Shown one piece after another: positions 40,179-48,587 of a DNA stretch of 64,000 nt. The position numbers and the translations under genes are program-made. Origin of the DNA: Enterobacteriaceae bacterium B14 (GTDB taxonomy: Bacteria > Pseudomonadota > Gammaproteobacteria > Enterobacterales > Enterobacteriaceae); the NCBI GenBank assembly GCA_000307305.1, contig DF158889.1, positions 1-64,000 on the forward strand, in the 5' to 3' direction. The notes under the pieces were generated by a model. It was not told the DNA's origin and did not search any database. It was given only the letters and a program-made list of their open reading frames with translations. Within the stretch, counting starts at the first letter, position 1, and each line of letters opens with the position of its first letter.

Positions 40179-43100
40179 TTGTTTAGAGGAAACCGCAAGC
40201 AAAAATCAGGTGGTTCATTAGATGTTGTTAACCGAAATATTCAAAAAACGGGCATTAAAAAAACACTAGAACAAACAAAAACCATCAAGGAAGGCCACCA
40301 GCAAATCATTGATCGGCTAGATAAATTGATTGATGAAAAAGGTAAGAATGGAGGCGGTGGTAGCGGCTTATTAGGCTTACTTGGTGCAGGATTGCTAGCT
40401 AAGTTGGGCAAAAAAATTGGAGCAAGACTTTTAGCCGCTATTTTATCAGGTCTTGGGCTTAAAAAGCTGGCTGCGCGTATAAGAGATCTATTCCGTTCAG
40501 CTGGTGGCGGCTTGGGCGGTGGAAGAGGACGGCGCAATAGGCGGGGACCATCAACAGGTGGAGCAGATGATCCAGGAAGCAGACGCAGAGGCAAAAGGAA
40601 AAAGAAGAGAAACAGGAGATCCAACAATTCAAGAAGGCGACCAAGAGCTAGACGTGGAAAGTGGGGGGCTATTCTTGGCACTGCTGGGATTTTAGGCGTA
40701 GGTACAGCTTATGCGTCCTCAAATAATGATGAAGACGACTATGATGACGACGACGATTACGATGAAGACGACGACCACGAAGATGGCCCAATCGAAAATG
40801 AGGATGATAAGAATAGTAGTAGCAATAACAGTATTAGTAATGGGCTAGTTGCTGGCAGTGTTGGTGTATCCGCAGCTAACGCGGTTCATCAAATGACATC
40901 TAGTGGTGCAGCCGCAGGAGTTAGTGCAGGATCCGCGACAGGGGCCTCTCTTGCTCAAAATGCTGGTGGCGCTGTAAACAAAAAAGTCACAGCGAAAATA
41001 GCCACAAAAGCTGTCGCAAAAGTGGGGTTAAGAGCTATCCCTATCATCGGTCAAGTCATAGGAGTCGGTATAGATACCTATGATGGACTCACAGATAAGG
41101 AGGCTCAACGCGATGCATTTAATTTATCTGATGATGAAGAGATAAAAGGCCGGCATAAAGCCGAGTATACCGCCGCAAATATTCTCGATATGGGGGGATT
41201 AGTCTCTGGTATTTCAGGTTTGCTCGCCTCTGGTGCGGCGGCGTTAGGTCTTGAGAAAACAGCGGCAGTTCTTACATTTGAAACGAGCGATATAGCACGG
41301 AGCATTGATAGTCAAGTTACTGTTTTAGGTAACATTGCAACTGCATTTGATCGCGTTTTTGGCATATCTCAAAAAACAAATAGCGCTATTAACTCAATAG
41401 ATAGCGCTCTTGGTATATCGAAGAAGATAGACAGTACCGTTGCCGGAGTTGGTAGTGCAATTAGTGGAATAGCGAAATTTCTTTCACTCAATGAAAAAGA
41501 GGCAGGCAAACAATTTAAAGCCTCCGAACGCAGAGATGAAAAAAATGCAATTGATACCATAGCGGCGATAAATCTTGGTGCTAAAACCACCGTGGATGCT
41601 ATTAACAGTATCGATATAAGTAGCGCCATTTCCGCAGTGAATGGGGCTGTTGCTCAAGTCGCACTTTCTGCATCAAATGCCCCTACAACAGACGACATTG
41701 ACCCCAATTTAAACATTGGCGGGAAAAATGCGAAAACTAGAAGCTTTAGGAATAACAATTTTGGCAACCTAAACTATATAGGCCAAGCAGGTGCGTCATT
41801 AGAAAATGCCAACTCAGAGGGTAAGCGTCGGTTCGCTAAATTTGAAACACCTGAAGAAGGCTTTCGCGCTCTAGGCAATCAGCTGATGCTGTATGCAACA
41901 GGGAAATCAAAGGCAGCTGGCTACAAAAAACTTGAGTCAATTGATAGCATTATTGATATTTACGCCCCACCATCGGAAAACAATACTGCAGCATATAAAG
42001 CTAATCTAGCCAAGCAACTTGGCGTATCTACGACAGACAGAATAGATATGTCAGACCCTAGGGTAATGACACGGATGATGCGTGCCATTGCAACAATCGA
42101 AGGGGGCAACCCACAGGTTACCGATCAGTTTATTGAGGGATCCATTGGTCAATACGATTTTTCCAGCAAAAAATGGCGCGGACAGTTTAGTGAAAAAACA
42201 CTATCGATCATAAATCAGAAGCGCGCAGCAAAAGGATTATCCGCCATATCCGCAGGCGATCAATACAGCATGCCAGAGATGGTGCAAGGCGGGCAAAAGT
42301 CGATTCAATCCACAAATAAGGTTCCCGCACAAACAACACCTGTAGCCCCGATAGCCACAGCATCAACAGCATCAACAGCATCAACAGCATCAACAGCATC
42401 AACAGCATCAACAGCATCAACAGCATCAACAGCAAATTCTACTAACGATAAAAAAGCAAAAGAAACGCCAAAAGAAAAATCAAAAGGGAAAAACGAGAAG
42501 AAAAAAGAAGAACAAAAACCAGACGACATCAAGGCAGCAACCGCAGCAACCGCAGCAACCGCAGCAACCGCAGCAACCGCAGCAACCGCAGCCAATTTAC
42601 CAAAGCAAACCGAAACTAAAAGCAAAAAACAAGACATCGCCCAAAAAGCAACACAAGGAATTTCTGGAGTACTCGGTACCGCCGTCAATATTACACAAGA
42701 ACATTTATCCAACATCGAAGGGATGCGTCGCCCTAACTCTGAGAAGAAAAGTCCCGACAAACCCTCTCAAACTCAAGTAAAAACCGAAGCTGCACAATCA
42801 ACAGAAAAACCGAATGAACAGCCTCAATCTGCAGAAAAAGACAAAGAGAACAAAGAAAAACAGGAAGAGAAAACCCAAGAAGCACAACAAGTAACAGCGC
42901 ATGAAAATAGCAATGGGGGGACGTCTTACAGAGCAGCTAAGCTTCCAGGGGAGGGGAATGAGACAATTAAAACGCTCATGTCTGCTGTTGGAGCGGATCG
43001 ACTAGCTAGCGCAGAAGGTATGCGTCGAGCCACATCTCAAGGACCAAACCTACTAGAACGGATTAAATCTGGAAATACGGGGATAAAAACACAACAAAAG

Positions 43101-43499
43101 ACCAAGGCGGAAGAAAGCAAAGGGGAAAATAAAAGCAGTACAAGTACAACAGAGAATAACACTACAGAGAAGTCGCCTAAACCCACAGCGGCAACTCAGG
43201 AAAAATCTGTTGCCACCGGAGGGATTAGCCAGTTACGCAGTACTGCTCCATCGGTTAGTGACCTAGCAGGCAGTCAGATCAGACCTATTGTAGAGTTACT
43301 TTCCAAATCAACGGACACAAAAGCCATCGTTGATGGGCTGGATGCTATATTCAAAATCCTTGATAAAACATACAAAGACAAAGATCGTTCGGCTGATGCT
43401 CCAAATCAAACAACTCAATCGCCACAGCCAGAACCTAGGTCAACAATACCACTATCGTTCAATGATGAAACAATGAATAGCCTAGCAAACGATAATTGA
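40179..43499 (+). CDS. sit: Sit-like virion protein with a lytic transglycosylase domain
   Basis: 1106 aa in this frame (open from about 40039). Residues 1-140 are basic and Gly-rich; an acidic D/E run is at about 180-210; 215-380 is small-residue-rich and probably membrane-active. At about 520-650 is the murein-cutting domain found in phage tails: SFRNNNFGNLNY, KFETPEEGFRAL, DIYAPPSENNTAAYKANLAKQLG. Then come Ala-Ser-Thr and Ala-Thr tandem repeats and a disordered C-terminus with two EGMRR motifs. Role: tail-internal protein, ejected to open the wall, probably also tape measure. Confidence 0.75.
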   Translation: MFRGNRKQKSGGSLDVVNRNIQKTGIKKTLEQTKTIKEGHQQIIDRLDKLIDEKGKNGGGGSGLLGLLGAGLLAKLGKKIGARLLAAILSGLGLKKLAARIRDLFRSAGGGLGGGRGRRNRRGPSTGGADDPGSRRRGKRKKKRNRRSNNSRRRPRARRGKWGAILGTAGILGVGTAYASSNNDEDDYDDDDDYDEDDDHEDGPIENEDDKNSSSNNSISNGLVAGSVGVSAANAVHQMTSSGAAAGVSAGSATGASLAQNAGGAVNKKVTAKIATKAVAKVGLRAIPIIGQVIGVGIDTYDGLTDKEAQRDAFNLSDDEEIKGRHKAEYTAANILDMGGLVSGISGLLASGAAALGLEKTAAVLTFETSDIARSIDSQVTVLGNIATAFDRVFGISQKTNSAINSIDSALGISKKIDSTVAGVGSAISGIAKFLSLNEKEAGKQFKASERRDEKNAIDTIAAINLGAKTTVDAINSIDISSAISAVNGAVAQVALSASNAPTTDDIDPNLNIGGKNAKTRSFRNNNFGNLNYIGQAGASLENANSEGKRRFAKFETPEEGFRALGNQLMLYATGKSKAAGYKKLESIDSIIDIYAPPSENNTAAYKANLAKQLGVSTTDRIDMSDPRVMTRMMRAIATIEGGNPQVTDQFIEGSIGQYDFSSKKWRGQFSEKTLSIINQKRAAKGLSAISAGDQYSMPEMVQGGQKSIQSTNKVPAQTTPVAPIATASTASTASTASTASTASTASTASTANSTNDKKAKETPKEKSKGKNEKKKEEQKPDDIKAATAATAATAATAATAATAANLPKQTETKSKKQDIAQKATQGISGVLGTAVNITQEHLSNIEGMRRPNSEKKSPDKPSQTQVKTEAAQSTEKPNEQPQSAEKDKENKEKQEEKTQEAQQVTAHENSNGGTSYRAAKLPGEGNETIKTLMSAVGADRLASAEGMRRATSQGPNLLERIKSGNTGIKTQQKTKAEESKGENKSSTSTTENNTTEKSPKPTAATQEKSVATGGISQLRSTAPSVSDLAGSQIRPIVELLSKSTDTKAIVDGLDAIFKILDKTYKDKDRSADAPNQTTQSPQPEPRSTIPLSFNDETMNSLANDN
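42358..42429 (+). repeat. CAGCATCAA tandem repeat, 8 units
   Basis: Eight perfect 9-bp units, coding Ala-Ser-Thr repeats in the Sit-like protein. In-frame, so copy-number changes would alter linker length only. Confidence 0.9.
42534..42587 (+). repeat. GCAGCAACC tandem repeat, 6 units
   Basis: Six perfect 9-bp units, coding Ala-Ala-Thr repeats in the Sit-like protein, 105 bp after the first array. Confidence 0.9.
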
Positions 43500-43504
43500 G
43501 AATA

Positions 43505-43861
43505 ATGATGAATGAAATTGACAGCTTAATGCGTGTTGGATCGGACGGTGTTAATACTCATAGTGGTAACGCACTATCTCTATCATCGCGCTTAGATGAG
43601 TGGCTAGAAACGCCGGAAGGCTCAATCTATGGCTTACCTGGCTGGGGAAATAACTTGGCTCGATTTAAACACGAACCAACTAACGTCTTTACTGAAGTGG
43701 CTATAGAGAACTCAGTAATCACCAAACTTCGAATTGATATCCCTGAACTAAAACTAATTGGCATTAGATGCCAAGAGCTAAGCGTAGACATCTATAAAGT
43801 GGACTTTTTGGTTCCAGAAGGGATTATATCGAAGAGTTTAATAAAAGAATCAATTAAATGA
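43505..43861 (+). CDS. Baseplate wedge protein, gp25-like
   Basis: 118 aa from ATG 43505 (a TTG at 43496 is possible; the next ATG is 43508). DEWLETPEGSIYGLPGWGNNLARFKHEP is the gp25/GpW-like signature, continuing to a strand-rich C-terminus. Such proteins link sheath and baseplate. The stop codon overlaps the first unit of the GAGTAAAT array. Confidence 0.72.
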   Translation: MMNEIDSLMRVGSDGVNTHSGNALSLSSRLDEWLETPEGSIYGLPGWGNNLARFKHEPTNVFTEVAIENSVITKLRIDIPELKLIGIRCQELSVDIYKVDFLVPEGIISKSLIKESIK

Positions 43862-43915
43862 GTAAATGAGTAAATGAGTAAATGAGTAAATGAGTAAATG
43901 AGTGAATGAGTGAAT
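43860..43915. repeat. 8-bp tandem array, GAGTAAAT units (second candidate ParG centromere)
   Basis: Five GAGTAAAT and two GAGTGAAT units, 56 bp. On the minus strand each unit is an ACTC tetramer with a 4-bp A/T spacer, the published parH box-and-spacer layout. It ends in GAGTGAAT like the array at 31000-31055. It lies between two genes, 13 kb from parFG. Confidence 0.65.
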
Positions 43916-43933
43916 TATAATATAAGGATCTGT

Positions 43934-44401
43934 ATGAAAAAAATAATTTTTGTTTTTATAACGCTGTTCTTTTCCTGTTTGTCATCGGCAGCTAATGTAA
44001 TGCCCGCCGATAGAACTATAGCGAATCAAGTTGGACAGTTGGTTGACCAATCCGTCTCAGAAAAAATGCAACAATGCCTAGGTGCAGGAGAACTATCGAG
44101 TAATGGTTGTATGGCGTATGGTTCAAACGCCTACGCAAACGCATTTTCAAGGGCGGGATACAGTTATCGAGACACCATAGTGAAGGCGGCAACAGATGCT
44201 AACTTCATGGTTAACTATAATGCATTACGTATTGACGCATTTTTTATGCCGACAATCGCCGCGCTTAAAAGTGAAGACGGAACTAATCTTCTAGTGAAGT
44301 TAAAGGTCATAAAAAATAGCGATATTGAAACAATAAGGAAGGGTTTTTCGGTTAGAAATAGCAACCATTCAGGGCAAGGCATTGAGGGGATGCGTCGTTA
44401 A
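43934..44401 (+). CDS. Secreted small protein ending in EGMRR
   Basis: 155 aa from ATG 43934 (AAGGA in front). Signal peptide MKKIIFVFITLFFSCLSSA, cut probably after SSA. Two Cys (QQCLG, GCMAYG) lie in the mature part. The last five residues EGMRR match motifs in the Sit-like protein encoded just upstream. Function unknown; export by a phage late gene suggests an envelope or superinfection role. Confidence 0.65.
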   Translation: MKKIIFVFITLFFSCLSSAANVMPADRTIANQVGQLVDQSVSEKMQQCLGAGELSSNGCMAYGSNAYANAFSRAGYSYRDTIVKAATDANFMVNYNALRIDAFFMPTIAALKSEDGTNLLVKLKVIKNSDIETIRKGFSVRNSNHSGQGIEGMRR

Positions 44402-44408
44402 ATCCAAA

Positions 44409-44433
44409 AATGGCCACTCAATTAGTGGCCATT
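44409..44433. terminator. Bidirectional terminator-like hairpin
   Basis: AATGGCCACT (44409-44418) / AGTGGCCATT (44424-44433), 10-bp perfect stem between convergent genes. Weak T runs. Confidence 0.65.
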
Positions 44434-44450
44434 GTACTTATACCCAACAA

Positions 44451-44864
44451 TTACTCTGAGTCGTCATTATTATAGTCATATAATTCTCTAATAATGACTT
44501 TAGCATCAATCGCTACCTGTCTGATATCATCAATATTTTGCATATCGGCTATTTCATCTAAAACAGAATCTAGTCGAGAAATAGCTTCATTAATAAGTTC
44601 CGCATCGGCCTCTTTATCAATATCAGACTCATAACACATATCAATGCTAGGTAATGCATAGTCAACCCCTACTTCATCCAGTAAAGAGCGAATATCTTCT
44701 TCTAGCTCATTTTGGCTAACACCGGATAAAATTGATATATGTTGGCTCATGGTTGGTATACAACTAGGGTCATCGTAACTAACGCCGACTTTCTTCATTG
44801 CAATATCTAACGCATAGGCAAGTCTTGACCGATGAATAGAGGAAGTAGAGGTGTTGGTAGGCAT
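44451..44864 (-). CDS. Icd-position paralogue under the second C4-like RNA
   Basis: 137 aa from ATG 44864 (MPTNTSTSS), which follows GGAG at 44876-44879; the longer frame to 44891 would cross the a' segment. Acidic and helical; it shares DDPSCIPTMSQHISILSG with the protein encoded at 22139-22558. Unlike that locus it has no antirepressor gene behind it, only convergent late genes. Function unknown. Confidence 0.68.
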   Translation of the reverse strand: MPTNTSTSSIHRSRLAYALDIAMKKVGVSYDDPSCIPTMSQHISILSGVSQNELEEDIRSLLDEVGVDYALPSIDMCYESDIDKEADAELINEAISRLDSVLDEIADMQNIDDIRQVAIDAKVIIRELYDYNNDDSE

Positions 44865-44920
44865 GTGATATTTATCTCCGATAAGTTGCATTCAGCCACC
44901 ACAGAGTTGTCACACTGCTG

Positions 44921-45015
44921 GTGGTAGCCCAGACGGGGGTGACAAACCGGCCTTATCGGACACCGGCCAACCTTACGGTTGCCCCACCTGAGCCACCATT
45001 GAGATGAGCGCAGTA
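44921..45015 (-). ncRNA. C4-like antisense RNA, locus 2
   Basis: The core (44963-45014, minus strand) closely matches the core of locus 1, including the AATGGTGG, GGGGCAACC/GGTTGGCC hairpin and CCGGT. Segment a (44952-44960) is perfectly complementary to a' (44877-44885), which covers the Shine-Dalgarno site of the gene at 44451. Segment b (44921-44928) pairs with b' (44895-44902) over 8 bp with one G-U. The pairing sequences differ from locus 1, so specificity differs. RNA ends inferred. Confidence 0.72.
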
Positions 45016-45240
45016 TTTGGCATGCGATTAAGTTAATCCTCGTATGCCTCGATAGGTTTCCCGGTTGTCACGCCAGGCTACAAATTTAGTTGTAGCGCCC
45101 AGACGATAGACATGAATGCATTTTTGGTCAATGTTTATTTTCCTATTCATATTAATACGACATATATGCTAACGTCATTAAAAACTAACCAAATGTTTAA
45201 TTTTAATCATTAACCAACAAAAAATGAGAGAACATCGAAA
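45016..45240. promoter_or_regulatory. Divergent control region between C4 locus 2 and the baseplate genes
   Basis: No gene is seen. Holds an inverted repeat GGCTACAA/TTGTAGC-type stem at 45076-45096 and an AAAACTAA box at 45180-45187 (CATTAAAAACTAACC), 55 bases before the baseplate gene. Confidence 0.45.
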
Positions 45241-46650
45241 ATGAACCAGAGTCAGATTCAATCAGAATTTGAAGATCTCATAAAAAATAATCCGTGGTGG
45301 TCACGGTTCGTTGGTTCGCAGTTTATACGAATGTTTATCGTGTTTATTGCACAAATGGTATATAGATGCATGCAATATGCATCGCGGTCGTTGCAAGAGG
45401 GTTTCATCAGCACTGCCAGCAAAAGATCATCAATTCTGGCTGCAGCGGAAGATCGCGGATATGTAGGTCGGCGCATATCGCCATCGACAGGTATCGCTAT
45501 ACTAAAAAATCTTTCTGAGCGCGAGTTACAGCTCCCAATCTATACAAAGTTGCTATCTGATGATCAGCATCCATATATGATCATGGATGCTATAGAGGTG
45601 CCTATTAATGAATCAAAAATCGTCGTAATCTCACAATTAGAAAAAATAACCATTACAAAAACAGTCACAAAAGAAGAAGAGTTTTTATCCGTAATTATTC
45701 CTATCGACATATCAGCCCTATGTCATCAACTCGATGTTTACGTCACGATTGATGGGATAAAAACTCAATGGAAAGAAACCCCTCAATTTCGATTAGCCAA
45801 AAACACCACTAAAGCCTACGTCCAATTTTATAAACCTACAGAACAGATAGGTATTAGATTTGGAGATGGTTCCATAGGAATGATTCCCCCCGTTGATAGC
45901 ATAATAACAATAGATGTTTGGTGTACCAGTGGAGATATTACCCTCGTTGATGGACAAAATCTCATCCCTATAGATGAATTTGATTATCTAGCAAATAGTT
46001 TATCCATCATTACTAATGGACCAATAACTGGTGGCGCATCCGCCGAAACCACTGAGGAAACACGAAATCGAGCGCAATATTCTGTTGCGTATGACCATCA
46101 AGTTGTATGGGGTGGGGACTATACATATTTCCTGAGATCAAACATCGGTGGCATTACATGGTTGAAAGTTTGGGGGGAAAAGCAACAGGAAGAGGCTACG
46201 GGGAAAAAAGACCTAGCTAATATTAATAATATATTTATCAGTGGTCACAAACCAACAAAAACTCAAGAGGAATTTGAGTCAGAGATAAGGGGCGTTTTGC
46301 ACTCAATACCCAATGATCTTAATAAAACATATACATATGTAAAAACAAATGAAAAACCATTCACGATAGAGATAACAGGAGTCGTGTCAGCCAGTCTTGT
46401 AATATCCGACGTTATAGTAAATATAAAAAAAGCATTAGAAATTCAGTTTGCTCGCGACTCAGAACGATTTGATAAAGATAAAGTGGGGAACTATCAAACA
46501 ATCAAACTAAACGAACTATGGGCATTTGTTGATGAAATGAAACTGATCCCTGACTTCGATTTGGTCGCACATAATATGAGCAAATCAAACGGACTTAATG
46601 ATTTTGTCTATTTAGATGTCGAGAACTCTGTTTTTAACCTGCACTATTGA
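45241..46650 (+). CDS. Baseplate wedge protein (gpJ/gp6-like; P1 BplA position)
   Basis: 469 aa. TNGPITGGASAETTEETRNRA (about 258-278) is the hallmark of the Mu gp47/P2 gpJ-like family, followed by ARYDHQVVW-type YSVAYDHQVVWGGDY. It starts the operon of baseplate and fibre genes in the order bplA-16-R-S known from P1. The ATG has AGAGAAC in front. Confidence 0.78.
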   Translation: MNQSQIQSEFEDLIKNNPWWSRFVGSQFIRMFIVFIAQMVYRCMQYASRSLQEGFISTASKRSSILAAAEDRGYVGRRISPSTGIAILKNLSERELQLPIYTKLLSDDQHPYMIMDAIEVPINESKIVVISQLEKITITKTVTKEEEFLSVIIPIDISALCHQLDVYVTIDGIKTQWKETPQFRLAKNTTKAYVQFYKPTEQIGIRFGDGSIGMIPPVDSIITIDVWCTSGDITLVDGQNLIPIDEFDYLANSLSIITNGPITGGASAETTEETRNRAQYSVAYDHQVVWGGDYTYFLRSNIGGITWLKVWGEKQQEEATGKKDLANINNIFISGHKPTKTQEEFESEIRGVLHSIPNDLNKTYTYVKTNEKPFTIEITGVVSASLVISDVIVNIKKALEIQFARDSERFDKDKVGNYQTIKLNELWAFVDEMKLIPDFDLVAHNMSKSNGLNDFVYLDVENSVFNLHY

Positions 46651-46660
46651 TGAGTAAATA

Positions 46661-48115
46661 ATGGAAAAAAACTGGTTCAAAGAACGGCTAATTTCAGCAA
46701 AAAAAACATCGCCTTTATGGACAGAACTAGCAGATTCTATTGAGTCCATGATACGCAATAGGGTTGAGCCTCTACTAGAGCGAATATCAAATAGAAAATC
46801 TATATTTACATTATCGGATGAAGATATCGATGTTCGAATAGAAGAACTGGGGCGCTTTTTTACTATTAGAACAAGCGACAGTAAGAGTAAAAAAATCCTT
46901 CTATCCCAACGATTAGATGAAATTCATTTCAAGGGAACAGATAGACCTATTGTTTCTACATTTTGGAGAGAATTTAAAAACTTACCTGTTAGTTGGGAGC
47001 CTCTTTATGCCCCTATAGATCAAAATAAATACCCATATGGCTCAATCTTTATGAATGAGTCAGGGATGCAGGAGGCTAAAATTCAGTATGGGGAATTCTT
47101 CCTTACATCTAGAGGGGTCATCAACGTATCCCTGAATGACCTAATTGATGCATTCGGTACAACAGATCAAGCAACGTTAACTGATAGCCTAATAGAGAAA
47201 TTTGATCAAATCATCAAGCCTCTACTCCCATTGCATATTGTTTTTAATGGGGTAACACTATACCTAACTTTCTCAGCGAGAGAGAAGGATGAGGTTTTTA
47301 CTTTAGATAAAATAATTACTTTTTTACCCATCAATGACCCAGTTCTCGAACGTCACGACAGGCTCACTCAAGGCCGACATGAGATAACTAGTTATCATCA
47401 GGTATCTCCAGCACCCGATACTCATCTAATGTCAGGAATACGATTAGATGATCAACCAGCCGACAGTTGGATTTTAGATTACTCAACATCACCATGTTTT
47501 GCAGCCACAAACCAAACATTCGCAACGGACGTCTATAGGCCTGATACGGTCCATTCCAAGGCAATAGAAATGAATGACCGCCATATGGTAATGGACCTCA
47601 GTGATAATGCCATAGTGTCAAAACTAAATGTTGTTTATACATTAGATGTTAGCCCTGGGATAACTACCGATTATGGACCTCTTATGCGGTTTGATGATAT
47701 GCCTGCAGATTCATGGACTCAGGATTACGACGACAGGGCAAAATTTAGGGGGCTGGAACAATACCAAATCATTGATACATACGAAAAAAACCATCCAACC
47801 ATTTCATTAATAGAATCATCTATTCAAAGAGACATTACTGACCAGCCAAGAGAAGCGATAATTATTGAAAAAATAGACTTCACTAAAGAGAAAATTATCC
47901 ATTTAAAAGAGTCATTGTCTGAACCTCAGTTTTCATATACTAACGAAAAATTTATTTTTAAATCACCAATAATTGCTGAGAAAAATGAATCTATAGCGAT
48001 GGGGTTATTCAGTGAAATAGGAGTGTCACTAGTACATCGACTCCCGGAAGGGGATTTTGTACCTCGCTTTGACTGCTATTCATTGGATTTCATTATCGAT
48101 ATAGATAAGTCTTAA
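46661..48115 (+). CDS. Baseplate protein (P1 gp16-like by position)
   Basis: 484 aa. The N-terminal 80 residues are helical (WTELADSIESMIRNRVEPLLERI), as in gpI-type proteins that link wedge and fibre. Two repeated segments SGIRLDDQPADSWILDYS (about 260-277) and MRFDDMPADSWTQDYDD (about 346-362) mark an internal duplication. Not otherwise recognised. Confidence 0.62.
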   Translation: MEKNWFKERLISAKKTSPLWTELADSIESMIRNRVEPLLERISNRKSIFTLSDEDIDVRIEELGRFFTIRTSDSKSKKILLSQRLDEIHFKGTDRPIVSTFWREFKNLPVSWEPLYAPIDQNKYPYGSIFMNESGMQEAKIQYGEFFLTSRGVINVSLNDLIDAFGTTDQATLTDSLIEKFDQIIKPLLPLHIVFNGVTLYLTFSAREKDEVFTLDKIITFLPINDPVLERHDRLTQGRHEITSYHQVSPAPDTHLMSGIRLDDQPADSWILDYSTSPCFAATNQTFATDVYRPDTVHSKAIEMNDRHMVMDLSDNAIVSKLNVVYTLDVSPGITTDYGPLMRFDDMPADSWTQDYDDRAKFRGLEQYQIIDTYEKNHPTISLIESSIQRDITDQPREAIIIEKIDFTKEKIIHLKESLSEPQFSYTNEKFIFKSPIIAEKNESIAMGLFSEIGVSLVHRLPEGDFVPRFDCYSLDFIIDIDKS

Positions 48116-48130
48116 TTTATGAGGTTAGAA

Positions 48131-48583
48131 ATGACAACACTTAGAGCCAACACGACAGAAAACAGTAAGTTATACAAAGCTCAGATCCTTGACTCTTATT
48201 ACGAGCGCCGAGCAACATCATCTATCGGGGTTGGAGTCAGGTTTGAATTGAAAAAAGGATTTTTTGGAACGTCTTCATTAGTGACTTCCAACCCTACAGG
48301 TGGTTGGGATATAGCAGATATACCAACCAATTTCAAAAATGGAGATCTAATCGGAAAATTTGCTGAATGCGACCTAATTCTTCATTACAACGATGGGGTT
48401 ATTACTGTCAGAGCTGAGTTGCAAGATAGTTCACTACCTGAAGGCGTCCCTTACAACTTTAATACGCTAACTATCATGGATGCCGAAAATAATGTTGTGA
48501 CCGTTTTATGCTGCCAACAAGACACTCTATACAAAGGCAAAAACTTTGCAGCAATCCTCTCTATAGAAACGAAGGTCGCGTAA
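48131..48583 (+). CDS. Small tail-fibre-associated protein (P1 R position)
   Basis: 150 aa from the ATG at 48131, preceded by GAGG; an earlier ATG at 48119 would overlap that site. Strand-rich with the Gly/Phe-rich segment VRFELKKGFFGTSS. It lies between the baseplate gene and the tail fibre, where P1 has R. Role inferred. Confidence 0.55.
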   Translation: MTTLRANTTENSKLYKAQILDSYYERRATSSIGVGVRFELKKGFFGTSSLVTSNPTGGWDIADIPTNFKNGDLIGKFAECDLILHYNDGVITVRAELQDSSLPEGVPYNFNTLTIMDAENNVVTVLCCQQDTLYKGKNFAAILSIETKVA

Positions 48584-48587
48584 TAAT

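Noticed and set aside
42358-42587. Tandem repeats considered as iterons or a phase-variable switch.
   Set aside because: Both arrays are multiples of 3 bp within one coding frame and code simple linkers.
43860-43915. Possible CRISPR array because of regular repeats (also at 31000-31055).
   Set aside because: Units are 8 bp with no variable spacers of 30 bp and no adaptation genes; a protein-binding array fits better.
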